Source: AV69 sp963742315
GTDB taxonomy: Bacteria > Verrucomicrobiota > Verrucomicrobiia > Chthoniobacterales > UBA10450
DNA length: 64,000 bases
Assembly (NCBI GenBank): GCA_963742315.1
Contig: CAVULE010000003.1
Coordinates: 868,001 to 932,000, forward strand
Direction of reading: 5' to 3'
Shown: positions 8,842 through 17,598 of the stretch, in pieces
How the letters are laid out: each line of letters begins with the position of its first letter
Numbering within the stretch: the stretch's first letter is position 1
Program-made: the position numbers and the translations under genes
Notes under the pieces: generated by a model
The model's input: only the letters and a program-made list of their open reading frames with translations
The model's database searches: none
What the model was told of the DNA's origin: nothing

Positions 8842-8973
8842 CGTTGTTCTTCCCTCCGTGCTAGCACGCCTTTCCGTCAACCTAAGCAGAGCAAAGCGGA
8901 TTCGAAGAATTCCGTAGCGTGACCTCGCAGTTTTCGCAACGGGTTTCCTCGGCTTCGCTCGGAATGAATCCCA

Positions 8974-9834
8974 TTACGAGCGATAGCCAGTCCACGAATC
9001 TCTGCCTGGGTCGTAATCGAGCAATTGGTAAAGCTCCTCCCGCGTCTGCATTTTCTCCAGCCAATCTCGCTGATTCCCGCGCGCTTTTAGATCGCGCAAA
9101 AATTCCGCCGTCGCTTTCATGGAGACGCGGAATGCGCTTTGTGGAAAGATGACCATCCGATAACCCAGCTCTCGCAATTCATCGAGTGAGAGCAAAGGCG
9201 ATTTGCCGAATTCGGTCATATTCGCCAGCAGCGGGACCCTCATTTCCTTGGCGAAATCGCGAAACTCCTCTTTCGTTTGCAACGCCTCAGGAAAAACCGC
9301 ATCGGCGCCGGCAGCGACGTAAGTTTGCGCCCGCTTGACCGCGCCGCCGAAATTTTCAATCGCCCGTGCATCCGTCCGCGCAATCAATAGAAAATCTTTA
9401 TCGCGTTTGGCCGCCACTGCCGCAGCGATCTTTTCCTCCATGTCGGCTGATGCGATCAGCGATTTTCCGGCAAGGTGTCCGCACCGTTTTGGAAATTCCT
9501 GATCTTCCAGATGACAACCAGCCAACCCGGCGCTTTCCAACTCACAAATCGTCCGGGCTGCGTTCTCTGCGCCGCCGAACCCGGTGTCGGCATCGACAAT
9601 TGCCGGAATTTTCACCGTCTTCGCGATGAATCCGGCCAAAATCGCGACCTCAGTCAGCGTCAGCAGTCCGATATCCGGCAATCCCGCGGTGCAATTCGCC
9701 AGTCCCGCGCCGCTGATATAAACCGCATCAAATCCCGCACGCTCCACCTGTCGCGCGATTGACGCGTTCGGCACTCCGGGCATCGCCACGCAATCTTTCG
9801 CGATCAATTGGCGTAATCGTGCTGCCTTTGTCAT
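8974..9834 (-). CDS. prpB: 2-methylisocitrate lyase
   Basis: A 286-residue member of the isocitrate lyase/PEP mutase superfamily. It cleaves 2-methylisocitrate to pyruvate and succinate. Visible are the metal-binding DADTGFGG, the catalytic loop KRCGHL (Cys as base) characteristic of PrpB, LEDQ, and the LIARTDARA strand. The frame is open up to an ATG at 9900, but the extra 22 residues would be encoded largely by a REP element (9863-9924). ATG 9834 (MTKAARLRQLI) matches the family N-terminus. It lies between prpD and prpC in the same orientation. Confidence 0.92.
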   Translation of the reverse strand: MTKAARLRQLIAKDCVAMPGVPNASIARQVERAGFDAVYISGAGLANCTAGLPDIGLLTLTEVAILAGFIAKTVKIPAIVDADTGFGGAENAARTICELESAGLAGCHLEDQEFPKRCGHLAGKSLIASADMEEKIAAAVAAKRDKDFLLIARTDARAIENFGGAVKRAQTYVAAGADAVFPEALQTKEEFRDFAKEMRVPLLANMTEFGKSPLLSLDELRELGYRMVIFPQSAFRVSMKATAEFLRDLKARGNQRDWLEKMQTREELYQLLDYDPGRDSWTGYRS

Positions 9835-9862
9835 TTCAATTCGCAACAGATCATATTCTTCC

Positions 9863-9924
9863 GGTAGGGCGAGACTCAGTCGAGCCATCGCGTTGACCAC
9901 GGCTCCGCAGAGCGTCGCCCTACC
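9863..9924. repeat. REP-like pair GGTAGGGCGA…TCGCCCTACC
   Basis: Outer arms GGTAGGGCGA (9863) and TCGCCCTACC (to 9924) are exact inverted copies, each starting with GTAG. Inside are smaller hairpin halves (GACTC-a-GTCGAGCC, GGCTCCGCAGAGC). The termini GGTAGGG/CCCTACC match those of the repeats beside the RAYT gene at 54919 and 55445. It sits between prpD and prpB and overlaps the upstream-extended prpB frame. Confidence 0.75.
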
Positions 9925-9945
9925 AAAATGAGCGAACTTTGTTCA

Positions 9946-11334
9946 TCACGGCATCCGCAATAGTTTCATCAGATGATGCACACCACTCTGCTGGTCGAGC
10001 GACCAAGCCTGGTCCAAAATTTTTGCGGAATGGTCCCGTCCCAGCGCCGGCACGACGAGATGCAAAAATTTCCGCTCCAGCTCAACATCCGAGACCGGGT
10101 TTTTCGCGTTGCCCAGCGGGTAATCGACACGCTTGGTCAAAGTGCGGCCATCTTTCAACGTCACATGCACGATGTTCGCAACCGCCCCTGGATAAAGCGA
10201 GCTTAGCTCGGCATTGCGCGTCACTTTCACGTTCTCCAAAAATTTCCAAATCGCCGGATCGGTAAATCGCGAGGGCTGAAATTGTTGGTCGGTCACTTTG
10301 CCATCGATCAGCGCGATCGCGGTTATGTATGGCAGGCTGTGGTCAGCTGTTTCGCGCGTTTCCGGTCTCCATTTTTCCGGCTCGCTCCCGATAATATCGA
10401 CCGAGGCATCGTGCGATTCGATGTTCACTGACGCGATCTGCGAAACATCGCCGATTTGTTCGCGCAAAAACAACGCCGCCTCGATCGCGCTCTGGCTATG
10501 ATATTCCGCCGGCCAATATTTTATGCTTGTGTTCAAAATCATCGACGCCGGCCCCTGCGGATTTTGCGGGAACGGCACTGCGAATTTTTCGCCCACGTTT
10601 CCGAGTGAAACGCCGAGTTCTTTTTCAAATCCCATTTGTCCTTCGAAAATTGGCGCCGGCCCGGTCATTCCCGCGCGGGCGAGCAGCGCCGAGTATACTC
10701 CGTGCCGCGCTGCGTTCGCGAATGCGACACCTTTCCAATGCGAAAGTTCACCGACCCGCGCCTGTCGCATCGCCGCGCAGGCCACGCCCGCAATGTTGAC
10801 CGCGTGTCGCGTTTTTTCACGATCAAGTTTCATCAGCTTGGCCGACGCGAGCGCGGTCGAGAATGCGCCATAAGTCACGTGGTCCCAGCCGCGCGCGCGA
10901 ATGCTAGCCGCGTCGCACAAACGGCATTGCACTTCATAGGCCAGCGCGGTCGCGGTGATGGCGTCGCGTCCGTTCGCACCCACGCTCTCAGCTACCGCCA
11001 GCACCGCGGAAATATTGTCGCTCGGATGAGCGGGTTCTTTTGAAAGATAGGTGTCGTTGTAATCGAAATAACGGATACAACACCCGGTCGCGAACGCCGC
11101 CCAATCCGGCGGCGCCTGATGATGCGTGCCGATAATGGTCGCACCATGTTTTGCGGAAAATTCCGACGCGACTTCCCGCGCAATCCGGCAGGGCTCTTCA
11201 TTCCACGCGCCCAGGGCGCAACCGATCGAATCGATTATGCGGCGCTTCACTTCATTTACAGTTTCGCGCGACAAGTCTTCGAAACGAAGGGCGCAAGTGT
11301 ATTCGGCAAATTGATGGGCGAGCGATTTCGTCAT
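9946..11334 (-). CDS. prpD: 2-methylcitrate dehydratase, MmgE/PrpD family
   Basis: A 462-residue MmgE/PrpD protein. Family marks include DSIGCALGAW near the N-terminus, RYFDYNDTYLSKEPAHPSDN (catalytic-face Asp/His region, about 105-125), DHVTYGAFSTALASAKLMKL and HSQSAIEAALFL. It dehydrates 2-methylcitrate to methylaconitate. This is the iron-independent route, so no AcnD-like partner is needed for this step. ATG 11334 (MTKSLAHQF) is chosen over the upstream ATG at 11394, which would add a tail reaching into a REP element. It is first in the presumed prpD-prpB-prpC transcript and is divergent from the CoA-transferase gene. Confidence 0.92.
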   Translation of the reverse strand: MTKSLAHQFAEYTCALRFEDLSRETVNEVKRRIIDSIGCALGAWNEEPCRIAREVASEFSAKHGATIIGTHHQAPPDWAAFATGCCIRYFDYNDTYLSKEPAHPSDNISAVLAVAESVGANGRDAITATALAYEVQCRLCDAASIRARGWDHVTYGAFSTALASAKLMKLDREKTRHAVNIAGVACAAMRQARVGELSHWKGVAFANAARHGVYSALLARAGMTGPAPIFEGQMGFEKELGVSLGNVGEKFAVPFPQNPQGPASMILNTSIKYWPAEYHSQSAIEAALFLREQIGDVSQIASVNIESHDASVDIIGSEPEKWRPETRETADHSLPYITAIALIDGKVTDQQFQPSRFTDPAIWKFLENVKVTRNAELSSLYPGAVANIVHVTLKDGRTLTKRVDYPLGNAKNPVSDVELERKFLHLVVPALGRDHSAKILDQAWSLDQQSGVHHLMKLLRMP

Positions 11335-11379
11335 TTGGAATTTGAACCTGCAATCTGGCGATGAATGACGCGCGGGCAA

Positions 11380-11517
11380 GGGTAGCGCGAGCATTCTGCT
11401 CGCAACAGCCGGCTTTTAGCCGGCGTAGTTAAAAGCAGGCCGTTTTCCAGCGCGGCATCTGTTCAGAACATTCCGGCAGAATGCCGAAATGAGCGAGCAG
11501 AATGCTCGCGCTACCCT
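11380..11517. repeat. Long palindromic REP element (GGGTAGCGCGAGC type)
   Basis: Outer arms GGGTAGCGCGAGCATTCTGC (11380) and its inverted copy ending GCTCGCGCTACCC (to 11517) enclose smaller hairpins (AGCCGGC-ttttA-GCCGGC, GGCAGAATGCC). At 138 bp it is a multi-hairpin BIME-like unit with GTAG at both ends. It fills most of the divergent promoter region between prpD and the CoA-transferase gene and so may influence both. Confidence 0.75.
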
Positions 11518-11538
11518 GCCGCTCCCGCTGACGGAATT

Positions 11539-11571
11539 CATCCGTGTTCAATCGAATAATCCGTGGTTAAA
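11539..11571. repeat. Solo copy of the CCGTGTTCA…CCGTGGTTAA repeat
   Basis: This stretch resembles one end of the GxxExxY element at 33741-33771 (ATTCGTGTTCATTAGTGGTTAA). It ends 12 bases before the CoA-transferase start. No partner copy or GxxExxY gene is nearby, so it is a solo end or independent spacer repeat. Confidence 0.45.
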
Positions 11572-11582
11572 TTTCTCCCCAC

Positions 11583-12939
11583 ATGAGCAAAGTCTACTCC
11601 AACGCCACGGCTGCGCTTGCCGGCCTGCTCCACGACAACATGACGATCGCTGCGGGCGGATTCGGGCTGTGCGGCATACCGGAGAATCTCATCGCCGCAC
11701 TGCGCGACAGCGGCGTAAAGAATCTCACCATCGTCGGCAACAACGCGGGCGTGGATGATTTCGGCATGGGGGTTCTGCTCACCACCCGGCAGGTGAAAAA
11801 GGTCATGGCTTCCTACGTCGGAGAGAACAAGGAGTTCGAACGTCAGGTGCTGTCGGGTGAACTCGAATTAGAGCTCGTCCCGCAGGGCACACTGGCCGAG
11901 CGGTTGCGTGCGGGCGGCGCGGGGATCCCGGGGTTTTATACTCGTACCGGCTTCGGCACCAAACTAACCGAGGGCAAGGAGACAAAAGTTTTCGAGGGCA
12001 AGGAATACGTGCTCGAACCGGGCATCACGGCCGAGGTTTCGCTCGTGAAGGCGTGGAAAGGCGACAAATCCGGCAACCTCATCTTTCGAAAAACCTCACG
12101 GAACTTCAACCCCATGATCGCCACTTGCGGCAAGGTCTGCGTTGCCGAAGTCGAGCAACTCGTCGAGATCGGCGAGCTGGATCCAGACCAGATCCACACG
12201 CCGGGCATCTTCGTCGACCGTATCATCCAGGGCGTGAGCTACGAAAAACGCATCGAGTTTCGCACTGTGCAGGCAAGTGCGACTTCAAAAAAAGAGAATC
12301 CGATCCGTGAGTTGTTGGCGAAGCGTGCCGCGCAGGAATTGCGCGACGGTTATTACGTCAACCTGGGCATCGGTATCCCGACGCTGGTGGCCAATTACAT
12401 TCCCAAAGGCATGAACGTCACACTGCAGTCCGAGAATGGCCTGCTCGGCATCGGCCCGTTTCCGACCGAAGACGAAGTGGACGCCGACCTGATCAACGCC
12501 GGCAAACAGACGATCACGTCGATTCCCGGCTCGGCCTATTTCTCCAGCGCCGATTCGTTTACCATGATTCGCGGCGGGCACATCGATCTCGCCATTCTCG
12601 GCGCATTCGAGGTGACCGACAAAGGCGATATCGCGAATTGGATGATTCCCGGCAAGATGATCAAAGGGCCAGGTGGGGCGATGGATCTCGTGGCCGGAGT
12701 GAAGCGTGTCGTTGCGGTAATGGAACACACTTCGCAAGGACGGCAGTCCAAAGATTTTGAAACAATGCACGCTGCCTATCACGGGCCTGGGAGTGGTTAA
12801 TCTCATCATCACCGATCTCTGCGTGTTTGAAGTAAAACAGGGTGGCGGGCTCGTCCTCACCGAGTTGCATCCTGGCGTCACGGTGGACGACGTCCGCGCC
12901 AAGACCGGCGCACCGTTCGACGTTGCCGTCAAGCGCTGA
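11583..12939 (+). CDS. Fused 3-oxoacid CoA-transferase (SCOT type), one-base frameshift
   Basis: Subunits A and B of succinyl-CoA:3-ketoacid CoA-transferase are fused, as in animal SCOT. The A part (about 1-235) has GGFGLCGIPENLI and the B part (about 250 on) has GIGIPTLVANY and SENGLLGIGP, whose Glu forms the glutamyl-CoA intermediate. The enzyme moves CoA between succinyl-CoA and acetoacetate or a similar acid. The frame from 11583 stops at 12800 in a nonsense tail. The true C-terminus (KILKQCTLPITGLGVVNLI…) continues in another frame to 12939. One extra C at about 12735 (ACT-TCG-c-AAG-GAC) explains this. All catalytic parts lie before the shift. The gene is either newly damaged or misread. 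Confidence 0.85.
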
Positions 12940-13012
12940 CTCGCAATCGAGCGGGCTGAAGATGAGCAACCGTGTTTCTCGCCGATACCAAAGCGGACCA
13001 TCGTGACAACCG

Positions 13013-14334
13013 TTACCTCGTGGAGAAGTCGAGGTGCAGCGCCACCTGGACTGCACGTTCTCGCGGGCAAAGCAGCACAAGCAGTGACGCGATAATCCAA
13101 CATGCGATCATAAAGACAAATCCGCCGCTGAATGAGCCGGTGCGCTGGCTCAAGTTGCCGATGATTTTCGGACCAACGAATCCGCCGATGCTGGCGGTGC
13201 AGTTAATGAAGCCTACGGCCGCGGCCGCTGCTGAACTGGTGAGAAATGCAGAAGGCAACGCCCAAAACGACGGCAGATAGGCAACCGTGCCGAAGCCCAG
13301 GAGCGTGAACACCACGATGAGCAGCACATTCGAATGCGGGATGAAGAACCACGCGCTCAGCGCGAGCGCGGCCGTCAGTTGAGGAATGGCAAAATGCCAG
13401 CGCCGTTCGCCCGTGCGATCAGAGCTCCAGCCGACGATGAGCATTCCGATCAGGCCCGCGACAAACGGAATCGCTCCGACCCAGCCGATGCGTTGAACGT
13501 CGGTCCAACCGGTGAAGCGTTGAAGCATCGTGGGAAACCAAAACCAGAAACGCATAACCGCCGGTATAGGTGAAGAATAGTCCGGCCGTGAGCACTAACA
13601 CCGCCGGATGTCGCAACGCCTGCCAGATCGTCATCTGCTCCGCGTGCGCTTTCGCGCGCCGCTCTTCGTCAAGGCGATCAGTGATCCAGTCACGTTCGTC
13701 AGGCCGCAAGCCATCGCGCTTCGTTAGGCCAATCCGGCAATACAAACAGCGCCCCGATTCCCAGCACAACAGCAGGCAAACCTTCCAGCAGAAAAAGCCA
13801 TCGCCATCCGGTGATGCCTAGCCAGTGCACACCGAGAATCGCGCCGGCAATAGGTCCGCCGATCATAAATCCAATTGGAATCGCCGCCATAAATCGCGCC
13901 GTCGCCTTAGCCCGGTCCTGATAAATGAACCAGTGGGAAAGATAGACAATCACGCCGGGAAAAAACCCTGCCTCCGCGGCGCCGAGCAAAAAGCGCGCGC
14001 CATAAAGCTCCAGGGGCGTGCGCACAAAACCGGTGAGCGTCGTGAGCAGACCCCATGTGACCAGCGTGAGCGACAACAAACGCTTTGCGCTCCACCGCTC
14101 CACCAGCAGCGCCCCCGGAATTTGCAGCGCGAAATATCCGATAAAGAAGATTCCGCTCGCCGTGCCAAAGACTGAATCGGTCAGGCCCAGGTCGCCTTTC
14201 ATCCCGAGCGTCGCGTAGGCGATGTTCGTGCGGTCGAGATAGTTCGCGACGTAAAGGAGAAAAAGAAACGGCAGCAGCCGCGTCGCGATGCGAGAGCGCG
14301 CACTTGCCCCAGCGTCTACCAGCGGGGAAACCAT
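13013..14334 (-). pseudogene. MFS transporter (anion:cation symporter type), two frameshifts
   Basis: Three consecutive frames together encode an intact-looking 12-helix major facilitator of the ACS (phthalate/tartrate/glucarate permease) type. The N-terminus (from 14334) has NYLDRTNIAYA and the GARFLLGAAEAGFFPGVIVY signature. The frame breaks after NEARWL at about 13710, where one extra base separates W from LRPDERDWITDRL. It breaks again at about 13553 inside FTYTGGY…FWFWFPTMLQRF. The last third runs to 13013 with good helices. It converges on the CoA-transferase gene and could import an organic anion. If the two bases are consensus errors the gene is functional. Confidence 0.75.
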
Positions 14335-14447
14335 GGTGCGCCCATCATATTGCGCGGTCCGCGACGCTCACAATGCGAATCCCGCCGCTTCGAGAGAGTC
14401 TCGCCCTACCAACGGCTCACGGAACACCGGCATTCCTGCCTGAGTTC

Positions 14448-15188
14448 CTATACCATCGGGCGAAAACGCCCGACGATTTCCTGCAAACGGCCGGTGATTT
14501 GGCCGAGCGAACAAACTTCCACCGCTTCTAACAACGCCGGAAAACTGTTTTCGCCGCGTTCAACTACCGCGCCCAATTTATCCAGCGCGCGTTTTGACTT
14601 CTCCGCGTTTTTCTTTTTGAACTTCTTCAAACGCTCGACTTGCAATTTTTGTTTCGCTCGGGGAGTGCGGACCAGTTCGATCTCCGGCATCTCATCCGCG
14701 CCGTTGCGATAGCGATTCAATCCGACAATCGGACGTGTGCCGTCGTAAATTTGCTGCTCGTAACGGTGGGCGGCATTTTGAATCTGACTGCGCTGATAGC
14801 GGTTCTCCACTGCCGCGAGCACGCCACCGAGTGATTCGATCTCACGAAATTCATCGAGAATCGCTTTCTCAACCGCGCGCTCGACTGCCTTCATCCCGGG
14901 CGAACCGCTCAACATGTTCATGGTGTGTTTAAAGATTCCGGATTCTTCCAGAAGGATCGCCTGCCCATGCGCCGCGAGACGAATCCATTCTTCGCTCGGC
15001 GTGGTGAATGGTTCGTCGGCGCTGTTTGAATGGCACGAGTTGGTGCCGTTCATGTAAGCCAGCATCAATTCGGCCGCGGTGCGGGTAAGGTTATTTTTGA
15101 ACTCGGCCGCGATGAGCGAGCGCCCGCTCGTTTGCGTGTGCAGCTTGAACATTTGCCCGCGCGCGTTCGCGCCAAACACGTCACGCAT
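14448..15188 (-). CDS. B12-dependent acyl-CoA mutase, C-terminal part of large subunit
   Basis: This frame continues the mutase begun at 16305. It opens with MRDVFGANARGQMFKLHTQTSGRSL, the second half of the TIM-barrel substrate domain of methylmalonyl-/isobutyryl-CoA mutases. It then has AYMNGTNSCHSNSADEPFTTP, the usual region where the barrel meets the corrin face. The last ~100 residues are helical, as in IcmF. It overlaps the previous frame by eight bases. Removing one A from the A5 run at 15203-15207 joins them as A-R-L-A-K-I-W-A-I-G-M-R-D, the expected family sequence. It is thus not a separate subunit but the 3' part of a frameshifted gene. Confidence 0.85.
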   Translation of the reverse strand: MRDVFGANARGQMFKLHTQTSGRSLIAAEFKNNLTRTAAELMLAYMNGTNSCHSNSADEPFTTPSEEWIRLAAHGQAILLEESGIFKHTMNMLSGSPGMKAVERAVEKAILDEFREIESLGGVLAAVENRYQRSQIQNAAHRYEQQIYDGTRPIVGLNRYRNGADEMPEIELVRTPRAKQKLQVERLKKFKKKNAEKSKRALDKLGAVVERGENSFPALLEAVEVCSLGQITGRLQEIVGRFRPMV

Positions 15189-16305
15189 TCCGATCGCCCA
15201 GATTTTTCGCGAGACGCGCGACGAGCGCGATGTATTCGACGTCGAGGCCGCAATCGAGAAAGAAGGAAAGCCGTGGCGCGAACTGATCGACCGGCACGCC
15301 CCGCGCGCTTAGCATTTCGGCGTAAGCGAAACCATTCGAAAGCGTGTAGGCCGCCTGTTGCACCGGCGTCGATCCGGCTTCGCCGATGTGATAGCCGCTG
15401 ATCGAAACCGGATACCAGCGCGGCATATTCGCGGTAGTCCATTCAATCATGTCGCAAAGAAAACGCAGCGACGCTTCTGTCGGAAAAATCGTTTCGTTCT
15501 GCGCCTGCACTTCCTTGAAAATGTCGGCCTGAATCGTGCCGCGAAGATTGGGCACCACTTTCGCGCCGAAGCGACGCTTCGCGGCCGCGATGTACATCGC
15601 CATGATGATCGGCGCCGGACCGCTGATCGTCATCGATGCGGAAAAATTCGGAGCGCCAACTTCGAAGCCATCGTAGAGCCGCACCATGTCTTCCACCGTG
15701 TCCACTGCGACTCCACCCTCGCCAATCTTGCCGAAGACGCCCTCGGCATCGGAATCGATTCCGTAGAGGGTTGGTCCATCGAAGGCGGTGCTGAGACGTT
15801 TCGAACGCTGATGCGCGCTCAAGAAATGGAAACGCTTGTTCGTGTCCTCAGCCAGCATCAGGCCGGAGAACAAACGAGTCGGTTCCTCCTGTAGTGGCGG
15901 CCGTGCCGGCCGCTCCGGGATTTTTGCGCGCGACACGCGCTCCGCACCGTTGTGGGAATCTCCGTTTGGAGATTTTCTGTTGCCGTAACTGCCGGTTTCG
16001 ATCTCGCGCAATGGCTCGAGATACATCTCGCGGTAAGCTCCGTTCAAATACGGGAATTCACCCGGCAAACCATCGCCAAAAAGATAGCGCGCGATTTCCC
16101 CCGGTTCGTCGATTTCGGGCAACGCGAGGCGCGGCAAAGGCAATCCAGTCGGCGCTTTTGCAATCGGGATTTCCGCTTTGACCTTGTTCCAGCGCTCGGT
16201 CACTGCCTGCGCGAATTTTTCATCACTCCGCGCCCGCTTGACTTGTTCGAGCACGAAACGCCCATGCTTTTCGACTGCTTCAACGACTGCTCCAAGTTTG
16301 CTCAT
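15181..16305 (-). CDS. B12-dependent acyl-CoA mutase (IcmF-type), N-terminal part of large subunit
   Basis: This frame encodes the first ~370 residues of the substrate-binding barrel: EEPTRLFSG, RFHFLSAHQRSKRLSTAFD, SMTISGPAPIIMAMY, GTIQADIFKEVQAQNETIFP and ISGYHIGEAGSTPVQQAAY. In methylmalonyl-CoA mutase the stretch IQNDILKEFMVRN carries an Arg that binds the free carboxylate. Here the aligned residue is Gln (VQAQN), as in isobutyryl-CoA mutases, so a carboxylate-free substrate is favoured. It starts four bases after the B12-binding/GTPase gene ends, an order identical to the domain order of single-chain IcmF. Residues about 110-138 form an unusual linker encoded by a REP-like sequence. The frame ends early because of one extra A near 15205. 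Confidence 0.87.
   Translation of the reverse strand: MSKLGAVVEAVEKHGRFVLEQVKRARSDEKFAQAVTERWNKVKAEIPIAKAPTGLPLPRLALPEIDEPGEIARYLFGDGLPGEFPYLNGAYREMYLEPLREIETGSYGNRKSPNGDSHNGAERVSRAKIPERPARPPLQEEPTRLFSGLMLAEDTNKRFHFLSAHQRSKRLSTAFDGPTLYGIDSDAEGVFGKIGEGGVAVDTVEDMVRLYDGFEVGAPNFSASMTISGPAPIIMAMYIAAAKRRFGAKVVPNLRGTIQADIFKEVQAQNETIFPTEASLRFLCDMIEWTTANMPRWYPVSISGYHIGEAGSTPVQQAAYTLSNGFAYAEMLSARGVPVDQFAPRLSFFLDCGLDVEYIALVARLAKNLGDRNA
15890..15974. repeat. REP-like hairpins inside the mutase coding sequence
   Basis: TGTAG at 15890 is followed by GCGGCCG-tgc-CGGCCGC (15897-15913). A second hairpin, AATCTCC-gttt-GGAGATT, lies at 15957-15974. They fall in frame in the poorly conserved linker ahead of the barrel, where the encoded peptide (IPERPARPPLQEEP and before) is longer than in relatives as I recall them. 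A GTAG-plus-hairpin unit is what RAYT enzymes recognise. Confidence 0.55.
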
Positions 16306-16309
16306 CTTG

Positions 16310-17467
16310 TTATCGAGCTCTCTTTCGTGCTCGCTGCGCTCGCGTAATTAACTCGAACAATTCATCCACGCCAGGATCGCGATGGCGTTTGGCAACCGTG
16401 GCCACGATTTCTTGTTTTCGCTTGTTCTGCGTCAATCGTTGTTCGATTTCCGACAACGCCGCCTTGGCCCGCTCGAGATCGGTTTTGTTCACGACGACAA
16501 TGTCGGCGACATCGAGCATGACAATCTTTTGCAACTGCAATCGCGCCCCATAATCAGGATTCATTACCAATACGGTTTGATCCACCAGTTTGTTGCGAAA
16601 CGGCAATGCCTCCTGGCCGGTCCCGACGGTTTCGATGATGACGTAGTCGAAGCCGGAATGAGCGAGCAGTGCGAGACAGCTTTCGGTCGCGGGCGAAAGT
16701 CCACCGGACTGCCCGCGCGTAGCCATGCTGCGCATAAACACCCGATCGTCTTGCGAGTTGATCATGGTCGCGCGATCGCCGAGCAAGGCGCCTTCGCCGA
16801 TCACGCTCGGATCGTGCGACAAAACCGCGATACGCGTTTTGCTGTCGCGCTGTAGAAAACGCAAAACCAGTTCATCGATCAACGTCGTTTTGCCCGCGCC
16901 GCCCGGGCCGGTGAAACCAATCACTTTAGATGTTCGATTTTTGATCCGAGCCGGATTGGTATCATTTGACGGTTGATGTTTTCTTCGCCTCGAAGCCGCC
17001 TCTTCGAGTTCGGTTAATTTCCGCGCCAGCACAAGATCGGGCTTTGATTTCATGCGACGCTTTTTCTTTTTGCCGTAATGCTTTTTCACATACTCGGCCA
17101 TTTCTGTGAGCGAAGTGCCGGCAAAGAAAATTTCGTCGACGCCTTTGCGCTTCATTTGCCGGGCGTCGTCGTGCGTGATCGTGCCGCCGCCCCCACCGAA
17201 AACCACGATGTCGTTTGCGCCTTTCTTCTTCAATTGGCTAACGACATCGGAAAAAAAATCGATGTGACCGCCGTTGTAACTGGAAATGCCGATCGCAGCC
17301 ACGTCTTCTTGAATAGCCGCGCGTACGATATCACTGACATAACGATGAAATCCCAGGTAAACGACTTCAATTCCGTGGCGGATAAATTCGAGATTAATGG
17401 TGTTAATCGCACTGTCGTGTCCGTCACAAATCGGGACAGCCGTGAGAATGCGAATTGGTAAAGCCAT
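16310..17467 (-). CDS. B12-binding domain fused to MeaB/MeaI-type GTPase (IcmF N-terminal half)
   Basis: The first ~130 residues are a cobalamin-binding Rossmann domain. DGHDSA stands where the family has DxHxxG, with a later GISSYNGGHIDFF and VFGGGGGTI, the IcmF variant of the motif. After a Lys-rich linker (about 138-185) comes a G3E GTPase: GPGGAGKTTL (Walker A), ETVGTGQ and VVNKTDL. Such GTPases load and protect the adenosylcobalamin mutase. In IcmF this half is fused to the mutase barrel, whereas here a stop and a four-base gap precede the mutase start. ATG 17467 with AAAGGAA just upstream is preferred to the ATG at 17509. The 385-residue product is intact. Confidence 0.92.
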   Translation of the reverse strand: MALPIRILTAVPICDGHDSAINTINLEFIRHGIEVVYLGFHRYVSDIVRAAIQEDVAAIGISSYNGGHIDFFSDVVSQLKKKGANDIVVFGGGGGTITHDDARQMKRKGVDEIFFAGTSLTEMAEYVKKHYGKKKKRRMKSKPDLVLARKLTELEEAASRRRKHQPSNDTNPARIKNRTSKVIGFTGPGGAGKTTLIDELVLRFLQRDSKTRIAVLSHDPSVIGEGALLGDRATMINSQDDRVFMRSMATRGQSGGLSPATESCLALLAHSGFDYVIIETVGTGQEALPFRNKLVDQTVLVMNPDYGARLQLQKIVMLDVADIVVVNKTDLERAKAALSEIEQRLTQNKRKQEIVATVAKRHRDPGVDELFELITRAQRARKRAR

Positions 17468-17598
17468 TTCCTTTTCTTGTAGCGGGAGTCTGTTACGGTC
17501 GCAACTCAATCGAGAATACCGCGAGGCCGGGCTGGCACCAAGGATTTCGCGATTTAACGATTTAATGATTTAATGATTTAAGTCCCTAAATCATCCAA

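Noticed and set aside
15195..15215. Programmed +1 frameshift in the B12 mutase at GCG-AAA-AAT
   Set aside because: The A5 run could slip, but no stimulatory structure or stop-codon context of known programmed sites is visible. Similar one-base faults occur in many other genes here, so a mutation or sequence error is more likely.
14448..16305. Calling the mutase methylmalonyl-CoA mutase
   Set aside because: The Arg that binds the substrate carboxylate is replaced by Gln, and the domain order matches IcmF, so the narrower name is not supported.
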